From: JAHBNG01 sp039028975
GTDB taxonomy: Bacteria; Chloroflexota; Anaerolineae; Caldilineales; Caldilineaceae
Length of the DNA: 64,000 bases
Assembly: GCA_039028975.1 (NCBI GenBank)
Contig: JBCCHB010000039.1
Location: 44,478-108,477 of the forward strand
Direction: 5' to 3'
The position numbers and the translations under genes were made by a program. The notes under the pieces are model-generated. The model did not search any database. It was not told where the DNA came from and saw only the letters and a list, made by a program, of their open reading frames with translations. This document shows positions 17,714-27,517 of this stretch, piece by piece (position 1 is the stretch's first letter; each line of letters starts with the position of its first letter).

Positions 17714-19231
17714 ATGACAATGAGAAAACCGATGGATCGCTTCCATGGATTGTTAGGAATTGTACTAACGCTAGCGTTGGTTCTCGCTGCCTGTGCTGCA
17801 CCTGTTGCACCAGCACCAGCACCCGCGGCCGACGCTGGTGCAGACGCTGACGCGAGCAGCGATTCTGGCGAAATGAGTTGGTGGGCCGAAGCCGCCAAAC
17901 CCTACGCTGGTGTAACGATTCGCGGCGTTTCTGAAAGTACGCCACCTTCAAACTACGTGGCAGACGTGCTGGCTGCTCAATTTGAGGCCGAAACAGGAAT
18001 CACGGTTGAGTTTGAGACCACTTCTTGGGATTCCATGTATGACAAGGCCATCAAGGACATGGAAGCCAACACGGGTATTTATGACTTCGTCTACATTGAG
18101 CAGGATATCATCTATGCTTATCTGGACCGAGAGTTTCTGGTCAACCTTACTCAAGGCTTGGCTGACAACCCAGACCTAGCGGCACCGGACTTTGATGTGA
18201 GCAAGTTCACCACATTCATCGATTACTTCAAGAATGGCGATGGGGATGTCTTTGGGATTCCCATGGAAGCGTTTGTCAAAGTCTATCTCTACCGTACGGA
18301 TTTGTTTGGTGATGCCGATATTCAGGCGGCATTTGCCGATGAATATGGTTATGATCTGGCGCCGGCCACTACCTACGACCAGTACGCTGACATTGCTGCC
18401 TTCTTTACTGCGTACGGTGAAGCCAATGATATGGATCTCTGGGGCACCACAGTTCAAGGATCGACTGGGCATCCTGCGTCAACCTATGAGCTGATCGAGA
18501 CGCTTCTCCCATCTTGTGGTATCTACAATTGGGGCATTAACCAAGAGAACTACAAGGCGACCGAAGAGAATGGTGGTATGCTAAACAGCCAGAAAGCAAA
18601 AGACTGCTTCAACTTCTGGTTAAGCATGCGAGAATTTGCTCCGCCCGAATGGTCATCTAGCACCTGGGACGAAGTAGGTTCAACCTTTGCCGCTGGTCGT
18701 GCTGCCCAAGGTTGGGTGTATGGCGAGAACGCCGCTTGGATTGCAACCAATACGGATCGCTCTCTCGTGGTCGGCAATGTAGGTGTTGCGCTGCCGCCAC
18801 TGGCTGAGGGCGTAATTGACGAAGCAGCTGCTGGTGATGGCTACATTGGCTACTACGATGGTGGTGCCTTCGGTATCCCTCACTCCTCTAAGAACAAAGA
18901 AGCAGCCATGCTTTGGCTTCAATACATCGGCCAAGAGTCGGTTCAGGCCGAATGGGCCGTTGCTGGTGCTCGCATCGTCATGGAATCAACCTACGACGAT
19001 CCGCTGGTTGTAGAGGCTGATGCCGCAACCAACGGTTACTACACGCTGCTACGAGAACAAGGTCCTCTCTTTGCGGGCGCACCGCCGTACCCATTCCATG
19101 GCCCCATCCGTGAGACCATCGATCCCTTTATCCACCAAGCACTGGCCGATGAGATCTCTGGCGATGAAGCGCTGGACATGGCCGCGGCGGCAGTTGATGA
19201 AGCATTAGTCCAACTGGGCTACGGTGAGTAG
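17714..19231 (+). CDS. Sugar ABC transporter substrate-binding lipoprotein (family 1)
   Basis: A 505-residue lipoprotein and the first gene of sugar importer operon 2. AAGGAG lies six bases before the first of two close ATGs. The signal peptide ends in LVLAAC, giving a lipidated Cys near residue 27, followed by an Ala/Pro-rich linker. The mature part shows the family 1 pattern: a VTIRGVSES strand, then AAQFEAETGITVEFET and DFVYIEQDIIYAYLDR. The C-terminal region has GGAFGIPHSSKNKEAAMLWL, a standard block of this family. It captures a sugar outside the membrane for the permeases at 19422 and 20300. Confidence 0.9.
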   Translation: MTMRKPMDRFHGLLGIVLTLALVLAACAAPVAPAPAPAADAGADADASSDSGEMSWWAEAAKPYAGVTIRGVSESTPPSNYVADVLAAQFEAETGITVEFETTSWDSMYDKAIKDMEANTGIYDFVYIEQDIIYAYLDREFLVNLTQGLADNPDLAAPDFDVSKFTTFIDYFKNGDGDVFGIPMEAFVKVYLYRTDLFGDADIQAAFADEYGYDLAPATTYDQYADIAAFFTAYGEANDMDLWGTTVQGSTGHPASTYELIETLLPSCGIYNWGINQENYKATEENGGMLNSQKAKDCFNFWLSMREFAPPEWSSSTWDEVGSTFAAGRAAQGWVYGENAAWIATNTDRSLVVGNVGVALPPLAEGVIDEAAAGDGYIGYYDGGAFGIPHSSKNKEAAMLWLQYIGQESVQAEWAVAGARIVMESTYDDPLVVEADAATNGYYTLLREQGPLFAGAPPYPFHGPIRETIDPFIHQALADEISGDEALDMAAAAVDEALVQLGYGE

Positions 19232-19234
19232 AGT

Positions 19235-19345
19235 AGAAGATGATTGAGATGATGAAGATGAGGAACGAAAGTGATAACAAGACGAAGGATGAGTGTAGAT
19301 TGCCTCTTATCTTCATCATCCTGTCATCACAATCATCTTCATCAT
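19235..19345. repeat. Long imperfect inverted repeat between binding-protein and permease genes
   Basis: The GATGATTGAGATGATGAAGA stretch (from about 19238) is complementary to TCTTCATCATC blocks near 19312 and 19334. The mRNA can form a hairpin right after the binding-protein stop, the same arrangement as in sugar operon 1. Confidence 0.55.
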
Positions 19346-19421
19346 CTTGCTAGAATTCCTCATGGCCGCCTAACTCCATCAATCCTTGAGCTGCCACTAA
19401 CCGAACAGACATCAAACACCC

Positions 19422-20297
19422 ATGTGGTCAAACCGCGTCGCCTGGACCCTCCTGGCACCCACCTTAATCATCCTTGCCATTACTGGTCTTTTGCCCTTTC
19501 TCTACGTCTTGTACGTAGGCTTTTTTGACTGGAATGTCTTTGCCGCGGATCCAAGCTTACAATACGCAGGAGCCAACAACTATCGGCGTCTGATGTTTGA
19601 TGCAGAGTTTCTCAAATCACTTTGGGCAACGGCTCGATTTACCTTTTGGGCAGTGGGCAGTGAACTGGTCCTGGGATTTCTCCTTGCTCAACTCTTAACC
19701 CGGGATTTTTGGGGCAAGACCTTTTTCCGCACAATACACGCCCTACCGATTATGGTGGCCCCTATAGCTGTCGGTGCTGTTTGGCGGTTGCTGGTCATCC
19801 CAGGATTTGGACCCATTCCTTTCTTTTTGGATCGCTGGTTCGGAATAGATTACAACATCGGTACCTACGCCAACCACGCTTTCTTCACCACTGTGCTTAT
19901 GGATATCTGGCATTGGACACCGCTCGTCACCCTGACCATGTTGGCTGGTCTCTCAGCCATGCCCAAAGAGCCACTCGAGGCCGCTTTGGTGGATGGGGCC
20001 GGGCGCTGGCAGATCTTCCGCTATGTAACCATTCCTATGATCATGCCGGTGATTCTAACAACCACGTTTATTCGTATTATGGATGCTCTGCGCATCGTCG
20101 ACGAAGTGTGGATGCTTACCGGTGGTGGGCCTGGTAGTGCCACTCGCTACGCAGGGATTCACATTTGGCGAGTGGTCTTCCCGCAGACAGACTATGGCTA
20201 TGGCTCAGCCATGTCACTATTAGTGCTCTATTTTACGATAGTTCTCTGTTGGTTGTTGTTTATTGCATTAACACAGACTGGGGAGCGTGAAGGATAA
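19422..20297 (+). CDS. Sugar ABC transporter permease (MalF-like, CUT1)
   Basis: A 291-residue inner-membrane protein with six spans. The first span begins LLAPTLIILAITGLLPFLYV. The EAA loop is EAALVDGAGRWQIFRYVTIP and is followed by the family motif LTGGGPGSATRYAG. It lies 190 bases after the binding-protein gene and two bases before the second permease gene. It forms the translocation channel with that partner. No ATPase gene is in the operon, so an ATPase encoded elsewhere should energise it, as for the first importer. Confidence 0.92.
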   Translation: MWSNRVAWTLLAPTLIILAITGLLPFLYVLYVGFFDWNVFAADPSLQYAGANNYRRLMFDAEFLKSLWATARFTFWAVGSELVLGFLLAQLLTRDFWGKTFFRTIHALPIMVAPIAVGAVWRLLVIPGFGPIPFFLDRWFGIDYNIGTYANHAFFTTVLMDIWHWTPLVTLTMLAGLSAMPKEPLEAALVDGAGRWQIFRYVTIPMIMPVILTTTFIRIMDALRIVDEVWMLTGGGPGSATRYAGIHIWRVVFPQTDYGYGSAMSLLVLYFTIVLCWLLFIALTQTGEREG

Positions 20298-20299
20298 TC

Positions 20300-21163
20300 A
20301 TGCAACAAAACCCATCCCGTAAACGGCTCACTACCCTCGGTACCTACATTCTTTGGATCCTGCTGACTTTATTTACGCTTATTCCCATCTACTGGATGTT
20401 TGTTGTATCGGCGCGTAGCCGAGTTGAGTTATTTGGCCGCCCATCCTTATGGCCTATGTGGCAGACGAAATTTTTTGCTGAGAATTATACTGGTCCCCTC
20501 ACGGATCGCATCTTTCAGGGGTACATTTGGAATTCCCTGATCGTGGCAACCACCAATGCATTGTTGGTGACCGTTTTGGCGTTGATGGCTACCTATGCGC
20601 TCTCTCGCTGGAAGCTGGCAGCCAAAGACAATATCTTCTTCTGGACCATCACCAATCGTATGGCTCCACCCGCGGCCTTTATGTTGCCTCTCTTTCTCCT
20701 CTTCACCCGAGTGTTTGCCATTGGTGACTGGACGCTTTTTGATACCCGCCTTGGACTGATTTTACTCTATTGTGTCTTCAACCTACCCTTTGCTATCTGG
20801 CTACTCATTGGCATTATTGATGGTATTCCTATTGAACTGGACGAAGCCGCGTTTGTGGATGGTGCTGGCTTTGGCTTGGTTATTTGGCGTATTATTGTGC
20901 CGCTCGCTGCACCAGGGCTAGCCATTACAGCGCTTCTCAGCTGGATGTTTGCCTGGAACGAGTATCTTTTTGCCGCTACATTGACTAGCGTTGAGGCGCG
21001 TACCATCACCACTGGCCTAGCCGAATTTGTCACCGTGACTGGCTCCAATTGGGGTGAGTTGGCTGCGGTGGCCTTTATTTCGTTGTTGCCCGCTCTACTC
21101 TTTCTCATCTTTGTCCAGCGGTATATTGTCATGGGTTTGACCTTTGGAGCTGTGAAACAGTAG
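20300..21163 (+). CDS. Carbohydrate ABC transporter permease (MalG-like, CUT1)
   Basis: A 287-residue inner-membrane permease, second channel subunit of sugar importer 2. Six spans are visible, starting TLGTYILWILLTLFTLIPIY. The EAA loop is EAAFVDGAGFGLVIWRIIVP, and the C-terminal pattern VQRYIVMGLTFGAVKQ is diagnostic for MalG-type subunits. It starts three bases after the preceding stop, so the two permeases are translationally coupled. Compared with the homologue at 6637-7692 it lacks the long soluble insert. Confidence 0.92.
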   Translation: MQQNPSRKRLTTLGTYILWILLTLFTLIPIYWMFVVSARSRVELFGRPSLWPMWQTKFFAENYTGPLTDRIFQGYIWNSLIVATTNALLVTVLALMATYALSRWKLAAKDNIFFWTITNRMAPPAAFMLPLFLLFTRVFAIGDWTLFDTRLGLILLYCVFNLPFAIWLLIGIIDGIPIELDEAAFVDGAGFGLVIWRIIVPLAAPGLAITALLSWMFAWNEYLFAATLTSVEARTITTGLAEFVTVTGSNWGELAAVAFISLLPALLFLIFVQRYIVMGLTFGAVKQ

Positions 21164-21344
21164 GGACAATCATTGGTGGGCTTCAGGTCTTTTCTTGGTG
21201 GGCTTCTGGTCTTTTCAGCGGTTTTCGTAAGGACATGAACTGTCATGATATAATCTATGGAGAGAAGTACAGTTAGAAGCAGAGAATCTGCTAGGGCCTG
21301 ACTTTGCTTGATCCCCGATTAGCTATTTGTAGAGGCATATAGAG

Positions 21345-21932
21345 ATGGCACAACCGGTTCGAGCCACTGAGTATATTACCCCAGAAGAATACCTGATACG
21401 AGAAGAATCTGCCCTCGAAAAAAGTGAGTATTTTAATGGCCAAATATTTTTGATGGCAGGTGGTTCACCGAATCATAACGAGATCTGTTCGAATATTGGA
21501 ACAGAGGTCAGGATAAGGGTACGAGGTACTTCTTGTCGCCAATTTGGAAGCGAGACGAAATTGCTCGTTCGTGCGAATGGGCTTTATACATATCCTGATG
21601 GGATGATCGTTTGTGGCCAAGTTCAAATGGCAAATGATAAGACACAAATTATCCTGAACCCGCGGGTTATTTTTGAAGTCTTCTCACCAAGTACAGAAAA
21701 CTATGATCGAGGCGAAAAATTTAGACTGTATCGCCCACTCTCATCTTTTCAGGAATATATCTTAGTCCACCAAGACCGTCCATATATTGAACAACACTTG
21801 AAACAAGATGATAGGAGCTGGAGAACCTACTTCATTGAAGGTGTTGATGAGACACTAGCTCTACATACTGTAGATCTTTCCATTCCATTACGACAAATCT
21901 ATGAATTCGTTGACTGGTTAGATGATGAGTAA
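21345..21932 (+). CDS. Uma2 family (DUF820) endonuclease-like protein
   Basis: A 195-residue cytoplasmic protein of the Uma2/DUF820 family, which has a PD-(D/E)XK nuclease fold. Visible features are the N-terminal YITPEEYLIREESALEKSEY and the MAGGSPNHN block. The acidic pair comes from YPDGMIVCG and VIFEVFSPST, with the family's usual Ser in place of Lys after the Glu. The family is abundant in cyanobacteria and Chloroflexota and has no firmly known role. The paralogue at 28191-28793 is recognisably similar along its length. It overlaps the start of the ribulokinase by 11 bases. Confidence 0.85.
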   Translation: MAQPVRATEYITPEEYLIREESALEKSEYFNGQIFLMAGGSPNHNEICSNIGTEVRIRVRGTSCRQFGSETKLLVRANGLYTYPDGMIVCGQVQMANDKTQIILNPRVIFEVFSPSTENYDRGEKFRLYRPLSSFQEYILVHQDRPYIEQHLKQDDRSWRTYFIEGVDETLALHTVDLSIPLRQIYEFVDWLDDE

Positions 21933-23619
21933 ATCCAAATACGCTATCGGGATTGATTTTGGGACTGAGTCTGGTCGCGCCCTTTTGGTTGACGTAGCCG
22001 ACGGGTGTGAGCTGGCCACTTCAGTTTACCCTTATGCTAACGGTGTTATCGATGAGGCGCTACCCGGATCAGGTGTACAGCTTGAGCCAGACTGGGCGCT
22101 TCAAGATCCGGATGATTACCTTGCCGTCGTGCGACAAGCGGTACCCGCAGTACTCAAGGAGAGCGCTGTGGATCCGGCAGATGTGATCGGCCTGGGTATC
22201 GCATTTACATCTTGCACCATGCTACCGACGTTGGCCGACGGCACTCCTCTCTGCCGGCTGGCAGAATTCCGTGCAGAGCCTCACGCTTGGGTCAAGTTGT
22301 GGAAACATCACGCCGCCCAACCTGAGGCGGACCGAGTCAATGAGCTGGCACGGGAGATGGGCGAACCGTGGGCAGATCTCTACGGTGGTAAGATTTCCTC
22401 AGAGTGGTTCTTTCCCAAAGCACTACAGATTTTGGATGAGGCTCCCTACATTTATCATGCCTCAGAGCGGCTGATCGAAGCTGCCGACTGGGTTATTTGG
22501 CAGCTAACTGGTAACGAGACGCGCAACTCTTGCATGGCTGGCTATAAAGCAATCTGGCAGAAGTCAGACGGATACCCAAGCCAAACATACTTGACCGCAC
22601 TCCATCCAGACTTTGGGGATGTCGTGAGCGAGAAAATGGGCCATACGGTCCTGTCATTAGGGAGCAATGCTGGTGGTTTGACAAGAGAGGCTGCCGAATG
22701 GACCGGTCTACGCTCAGGCACCGCGGTGGCAGTTGCCAATGTAGATGCTCACGCCACTCCGCCAGCGGCCCAAGCTATTGAGCCAGGCATTATGACCATT
22801 ATCATGGGGACCAGCAACTGTCATATGGTTGTGGCCGACTCGCGCGCCAAAGTGCCGGGAATGTGCGGTGTGGTAGAAGATGGCATTGTTCCGGGGCTAT
22901 TTGGGTACGAGGCGGGGCAAAGCGCAGTTGGCGATATTTTTGGCTGGTTTATTGATAGATGTGTTCCCCCAGCTATACATGATGAGGCAGCCAAGCAAGG
23001 CGTAAGCATACATGATTTTTTGGAGCGTGAGGCCGCAACTCAACGAGTCGGCCAGCATGGCATTTTGGCTCTGGATTGGTGGAATGGCAATCGCTCCACG
23101 CTGGTCGATGCAGAGTTGAGCGGTATGCTCATCGGTGCCACGTTGGCCACTACATCGGTTGACATTTACCGGGCGCTTCTAGAAGCTACTGCGTTTGGGA
23201 CTCGCCGCATTATCGACGCTTTCGTGGAGAATGGTGTACCCGTCAACAGCATTGTGGCGGCAGGCGGGTTGCCTAAACGGAATCCTCTGCTGATGCAAAT
23301 CTATGCAGATGTAACCAATCGGGAGTTTCGGGTGGCGAGGAGTGAGTTAGCTGGTGCGTTGGGGTCTGCAATGCATGGTGCTGTGGTCGCGGGTAAAGAC
23401 GTTGGTGGCTATGCCGATATCTTTGCTGCGGCCAAATTCATGGGCGGTCAGGATGATGAGATCTACCGACCTATTGAAGAGAATGTGCTAATTTATAATC
23501 AACTCTATTCAGACTATTATCGGCTTTATGATTATTTTGGTTTGGGTGAAGAGACGCCAGATAATAGGACTGAAAGGAATGATGTGATGAAGCGACTACG
23601 GAGTTTGCGAAGAGGGTAG
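21922..23619 (+). CDS. araB: Ribulokinase
   Basis: A 565-residue FGGY-family kinase that phosphorylates L-ribulose (and related ketopentoses) with ATP in arabinose use. The N-terminus YAIGIDFGTESGRALLVDVA is the AraB phosphate-binding motif, and the GSGVQLEPDWALQDPDDYL segment is characteristic of AraB rather than of xylulokinase or glycerol kinase. The C-terminal ATP-binding motif is AAGGLPKRNPLLMQIYADV. Two adjacent ATGs (21922, 21925) can start it; both overlap the Uma2 gene. It follows sugar importer 2, so that importer may take up arabinose or a related pentose or oligomer. No araA or araD is visible. Confidence 0.88.
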   Translation: MMSKSKYAIGIDFGTESGRALLVDVADGCELATSVYPYANGVIDEALPGSGVQLEPDWALQDPDDYLAVVRQAVPAVLKESAVDPADVIGLGIAFTSCTMLPTLADGTPLCRLAEFRAEPHAWVKLWKHHAAQPEADRVNELAREMGEPWADLYGGKISSEWFFPKALQILDEAPYIYHASERLIEAADWVIWQLTGNETRNSCMAGYKAIWQKSDGYPSQTYLTALHPDFGDVVSEKMGHTVLSLGSNAGGLTREAAEWTGLRSGTAVAVANVDAHATPPAAQAIEPGIMTIIMGTSNCHMVVADSRAKVPGMCGVVEDGIVPGLFGYEAGQSAVGDIFGWFIDRCVPPAIHDEAAKQGVSIHDFLEREAATQRVGQHGILALDWWNGNRSTLVDAELSGMLIGATLATTSVDIYRALLEATAFGTRRIIDAFVENGVPVNSIVAAGGLPKRNPLLMQIYADVTNREFRVARSELAGALGSAMHGAVVAGKDVGGYADIFAAAKFMGGQDDEIYRPIEENVLIYNQLYSDYYRLYDYFGLGEETPDNRTERNDVMKRLRSLRRG

Positions 23620-23654
23620 CAACCCGCGGATTTGGGAAGTGTATTAAGCGGATA

Positions 23655-23739
23655 TATAGACACCAAGAAAAAGATTTTCCAACCGCCCCCTGAGCGTGTC
23701 GAAGGGTAAGGGCGGAAAATCTTTTTCTTAAAAACTATA
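23655..23739. mobile_element. Miniature inverted-repeat element (copy 1), TATAG...CTATA ends
   Basis: About 85 bases that fold on themselves: AAGAAAAAGATTTTCC (23665-23680) with GGAAAATCTTTTTCTT (23714-23729), and in the centre CCCTGAGCGTGTCGAAGGG. The ends read TATAGACACC and AAACTATA. Two related copies are at 32979-33092 and 49890-49971; the latter interrupts a gene at a TA. It has no coding capacity. Confidence 0.7.
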
Positions 23740-23790
23740 AAATTGGGTTTTGGGAACGGGCTGTGCGGGATCAGGAATAAGGGTGTAATA

Positions 23791-23991
23791 ATGGTCGTGG
23801 ACTCTAGGGCAGGACGAGATGGCTTTTTACCAATTACCACAAATATGTTTGACCGCTGTTTTATTAGCGTGGTCTGTTTTGTGGCGATTCATCTATTATG
23901 GCTGCGTTTTGTGGAGCCGCTCGGCTTGGCACTTTGGATGGCAACAATTCTCTCTCTGATCCTATCCGTGATTATTGTTCGATGGGGATAA
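23791..23991 (+). CDS. Small hydrophobic membrane protein
   Basis: A 66-residue frame from the ATG at 23791; an inner ATG at 23848 would give 47 residues. A short polar N-terminus is followed by two hydrophobic stretches: FISVVCFVAIHLLWLRFVEP and LALWMATILSLILSVIIVRW. They are separated by a short turn, so a two-span membrane protein is likely. I do not recognise a named family. It converges with, and overlaps by 20 bases, the hybrid kinase gene on the other strand. The composition argues for a real gene rather than noise, but the ribosome site is weak. Confidence 0.45.
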   Translation: MVVDSRAGRDGFLPITTNMFDRCFISVVCFVAIHLLWLRFVEPLGLALWMATILSLILSVIIVRWG

Positions 23992-26900
23992 GAGCCTGCT
24001 CCTGTGGTCGTTTGGCAAAGGTATCTTTCAAAACCCGGATAATTGTTTCAATATTGATTGGTTTGGCAATAAAGTCATTCATTCCCGCTTCCAGACATTG
24101 GGTACGTTCGGCGCTCATGGTCGCTGCTGTCATAGCAACAATCTGGGGCAGCTCTGATGGTGGTACCATCCGAAGGATGGCCTCGGTTGCTTCAATTCCG
24201 TTCATTTCAGGCATGTGAACGTCCATTAGTACCAAATCATATTGTTTATTTCGAATTGCCTCTACTGCCTCAAGCCCATTTGATGTCACATCTGCCTGGT
24301 AGCCAAGCCGCTGTAGAATACGCGTAATCACCTTTTGATTGACAAGGTTATCCTCTGCAACCAAGATATTCAAAGGATACTCAACCCCAAGATTCTGATC
24401 CATTGTAGGCTGGTTCGGAAAGCTCTTCTTAAGGAATTTTGGTGCACCAAAATACTCCATAATGACTTTGTACAGATTGTTGGGATCAATTGGTTTATAT
24501 AGATAAGTACTTGGCCCCGGTGTATCCAACTTCACAAGTCCATCCATAGCCAAAACAGATCGCATGACCAAAAGTGGTTGAACCTTGCTTGAGAATTCAT
24601 CATAGAAATATTGATACAGATTGGGATCGTATGTGGTGTCGACTGCCATATCTACAATAACGAGGGAAATATGACGATTTCGCTTCAAGTGGGCTTTCCC
24701 TTTGTTTAGTGTGGATAGAATCAGTTTGACATTCCACTTTTCTAAATGGTACTGAACGATGCGTCGATTGGTTTCATTGTCACCAACGTACAAAACTGTC
24801 AACCCGTTGAAATTTGGCGATTTTTCTGCTATAAAGGGACGATGCTGGGGTGCCTCTTCTGACGCTATCGTGAAGGTGAAGACCGAGCCATGTCCCTCTA
24901 TACTCTCTACGTGAATTCCTCCCCCCATTAGCTCACATAGGCGTCGGCAAATTGTCAACCCTAAGCCTGTTCCGCCAAATTGCCGAGTTGTAGAGGTGTC
25001 AACCTGAGTAAATGAGTCAAAGATCTTTTCAACCTGAGTCTGGGGAATACCGATGCCGGTGTCACGCACGGAAAATTGTATTTTGTTAGCTTCCAATGTC
25101 ACACTGAGAAAAACCTCGCCAGCGGCAGTAAACTTTACTCCATTCGAGAGAAGATTGGTTAAGACTTGGCGCAACCGGGTACTATCCCCCCAAATAAACT
25201 GGGGAACCGAATCATCAATGAGGTAAGCCAGCTCTAATCTCTTTTTGTGCGCGCTCGGGGCAACCATTTCAATGGTATCTGAGATGCATTGGTATAGATC
25301 AAAGATAATATGTTCCAACTCTAATTTGCCTGCTTCAATCTTAGAGAAATCAAGTATTTCATTTATGATATTGAGCAGTGCCTCGCCGCTCGAATTGATG
25401 GTTTGCACAAAGTCGGCCTGTTCTTCATCCAAAGCCGTCTCTTTTAGCAGCGCGGTCATACCAATGACGCCATTCATAGGCGTACGAATCTCATGGCTCA
25501 TGTTGGCTAGGAATTCGCTCTTGATCTGGGCCGCAACCTCTGCTTCTTCTTTGGCTACCCGCAGCGCTTTAGCCGTCTCTTGTTGCTCTCGTAGGGTCTC
25601 TTCCAGCGTTGCATTGGCCGCGGTTAATTCAATGGTGCGTTCCTCCACTCGTTGCTCCAATTCCCTCAGGGAGCCTTGCAGACGATCGGCCATCTGGTTG
25701 AAATTGGTCGCCAGCGTGCCTGTTTCATCACTGCCATAGACAGGTGCCCGAGCCATTAGGTTCCCCTCACCAAAATCCACGGCAGCATCAGTCAATTGAA
25801 CGACTGGGCCTGCTAACTTTTTGCCAAAGAACCAGGCGGCAATTCCACTAACCAATAGAACAAGAAGACCCAAAAGGATACTTGTATTGCGTCGACTGGT
25901 ATTAGGAGCCATAAACCGCTGCTCGGAGATAGAGAAGCCGATTTGCCAGTCAAGCCCGTCTACAATAGAGTTGCGGCTTAACGTTTCAACTGGCGCAACC
26001 GTAATATATATAGTGATTGGCGGATCACCCGATGTGATCCGTTGAAAAGTAGGTTCAGTTGCCTCACGCAGAATGAATTCTGCCGAAGCCAGCTCACGTA
26101 CGGTTAAACGGCCCTGATTAGGATAGATAGAGCGGTTCTTATCAAAGAAGAATTCCATTCTGTCAAAATCTGCTAGACCCTGATCTAATGTGAGCAGATG
26201 GGAGATTCGATTCAGCGGGTAGAGAGTATGAAATATGCCGGATGGCTCTACATCATCAGAGCCATCAGAACGTTGTCTGTATATGGGCATGGCGATCCGT
26301 AAGTGAGGACCAATGCGCGTTGGGCTACGAATAATGCCATCCACATAGAGTTCACCTGGCTTAAGTTGGTATGCGGTGCGCCACCAGTGGGTCGTACCGT
26401 GGTTGGAACGAGGTGGCTGGCCACCAAATGCGAATATAGAACCATACTTGTCGGTTATAAAGGTATGATAGTAGGAGAGATTTGAGTCAGCAATCATCTT
26501 TTCTACTTCCTGCATCATTCGGCGCTCTGCCGTAGATAGATATCGCTGGCTTGATGACTTGGCTAGTGAGTTCTGCTCGTGGTTTAAGATTCGGTTAAGG
26601 ACTGCTGAGTCGTAGCCCCTACTTCTTCTATTATGGATAAAGAGCGCATTGCCTATTTTGGGGCTTTCGGTTACCTCCTGGATGAGCTGGAGTTCGCTCG
26701 CCAGCAGCTCTCCCATGGCCAAACCTTGCGCTTGAGCGGTTAAGGAATATTGTTGGACTAACGTCCGATTGATGGCTTGGGTTGTAATCAGGTGGCTGGT
26801 TGTAATCACAAGAAGCGCGACCACCGCCGTTGTCATCATAATAATCGTGATCGACTTTGTCGCAAGTGGGAAGCTATGGAATCTGCGGAATATATAAACA

Positions 26901-27517
26901 GCAACAATCAGCGCGGTTATGGATACCAGTAAGATAGAGACCCAGGCCAATTGGGGCACCCGGATTCGATCGGACGGTCCAATCACGTCTGTCAATGCAT
27001 AAGCCGAGCCAACCAGCACAGCCAGCAGAATGACTCGATTGTTGATAGATGAACTAATACGGAACAAACAGATGCTCCAAAGGGTTACGCCAATAATAGA
27101 ACCTAACATCAGACCCAGGTCTGTAAAGATTAAAGGCACTATGCTGGGCAAAAGCACCACACCGATTATCTGAAGATTTGTGGCAGCATGAAAGTGACCT
27201 CGCTTGTCTAACCACATACAGATCAGATAGACAAATGTCAGTAGACAGGTTACTGCCGCTGGAATCCAAATTAGCGAATCGTCAAGCCGGAGGGCCATAG
27301 CAAATAGCCCTCCGCTAAATAAGAGAATCTGGATCAGAGCAATAAACCAATATTGTTTGAACTGTCTTGGTTCGATTGTTGATGGCAACTGTAGCATATA
27401 CCGCATTGAGCCTAGGGATCTTTGAATCATTGTGGAATGAAAAAGTAAAGGCATAACAGACCTGCTCGGTTTCATAACCCGACAAGCCTGTCTCCACAAC
27501 CTCTCAAAGAACCTCAT
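23972..27517 (-). CDS. Hybrid sensor histidine kinase with C-terminal receiver domain
   Basis: An 1181-residue membrane sensor. The N-terminal 215 residues contain about six hydrophobic spans. One more span (TTAVVALLVITTSHLI) precedes a long extracytoplasmic sensing domain (about 240-520) and a second anchor (ILLGLLVLLVSGIAAWFFG). Then come a HAMP domain, a coiled coil, the HisKA dimerisation domain with phospho-His675 in SHEIRTPMNG, and a HATPase domain with N, G1 (DTGIGI) and G2 (GTGLGL) boxes. A degenerate receiver-like domain follows, then a full receiver with phospho-acceptor Asp1099 in LVLMDVHMPEMNG. No response regulator gene is adjacent, so the output may pass through the receiver to a distant partner. 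Several in-frame ATGs near the start leave the exact N-terminus open. Confidence 0.88.
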   Translation of the reverse strand: MRFFERLWRQACRVMKPSRSVMPLLFHSTMIQRSLGSMRYMLQLPSTIEPRQFKQYWFIALIQILLFSGGLFAMALRLDDSLIWIPAAVTCLLTFVYLICMWLDKRGHFHAATNLQIIGVVLLPSIVPLIFTDLGLMLGSIIGVTLWSICLFRISSSINNRVILLAVLVGSAYALTDVIGPSDRIRVPQLAWVSILLVSITALIVAVYIFRRFHSFPLATKSITIIMMTTAVVALLVITTSHLITTQAINRTLVQQYSLTAQAQGLAMGELLASELQLIQEVTESPKIGNALFIHNRRSRGYDSAVLNRILNHEQNSLAKSSSQRYLSTAERRMMQEVEKMIADSNLSYYHTFITDKYGSIFAFGGQPPRSNHGTTHWWRTAYQLKPGELYVDGIIRSPTRIGPHLRIAMPIYRQRSDGSDDVEPSGIFHTLYPLNRISHLLTLDQGLADFDRMEFFFDKNRSIYPNQGRLTVRELASAEFILREATEPTFQRITSGDPPITIYITVAPVETLSRNSIVDGLDWQIGFSISEQRFMAPNTSRRNTSILLGLLVLLVSGIAAWFFGKKLAGPVVQLTDAAVDFGEGNLMARAPVYGSDETGTLATNFNQMADRLQGSLRELEQRVEERTIELTAANATLEETLREQQETAKALRVAKEEAEVAAQIKSEFLANMSHEIRTPMNGVIGMTALLKETALDEEQADFVQTINSSGEALLNIINEILDFSKIEAGKLELEHIIFDLYQCISDTIEMVAPSAHKKRLELAYLIDDSVPQFIWGDSTRLRQVLTNLLSNGVKFTAAGEVFLSVTLEANKIQFSVRDTGIGIPQTQVEKIFDSFTQVDTSTTRQFGGTGLGLTICRRLCELMGGGIHVESIEGHGSVFTFTIASEEAPQHRPFIAEKSPNFNGLTVLYVGDNETNRRIVQYHLEKWNVKLILSTLNKGKAHLKRNRHISLVIVDMAVDTTYDPNLYQYFYDEFSSKVQPLLVMRSVLAMDGLVKLDTPGPSTYLYKPIDPNNLYKVIMEYFGAPKFLKKSFPNQPTMDQNLGVEYPLNILVAEDNLVNQKVITRILQRLGYQADVTSNGLEAVEAIRNKQYDLVLMDVHMPEMNGIEATEAILRMVPPSELPQIVAMTAATMSAERTQCLEAGMNDFIAKPINIETIIRVLKDTFAKRPQEQALIPIEQ

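Noticed and set aside
17291..17746. 151-codon open frame on the minus strand
   Set aside because: It overlaps the ribosome site and start of the clear binding-protein gene on the other strand and contains the palindromes of the control region; its translation has no family-like features.
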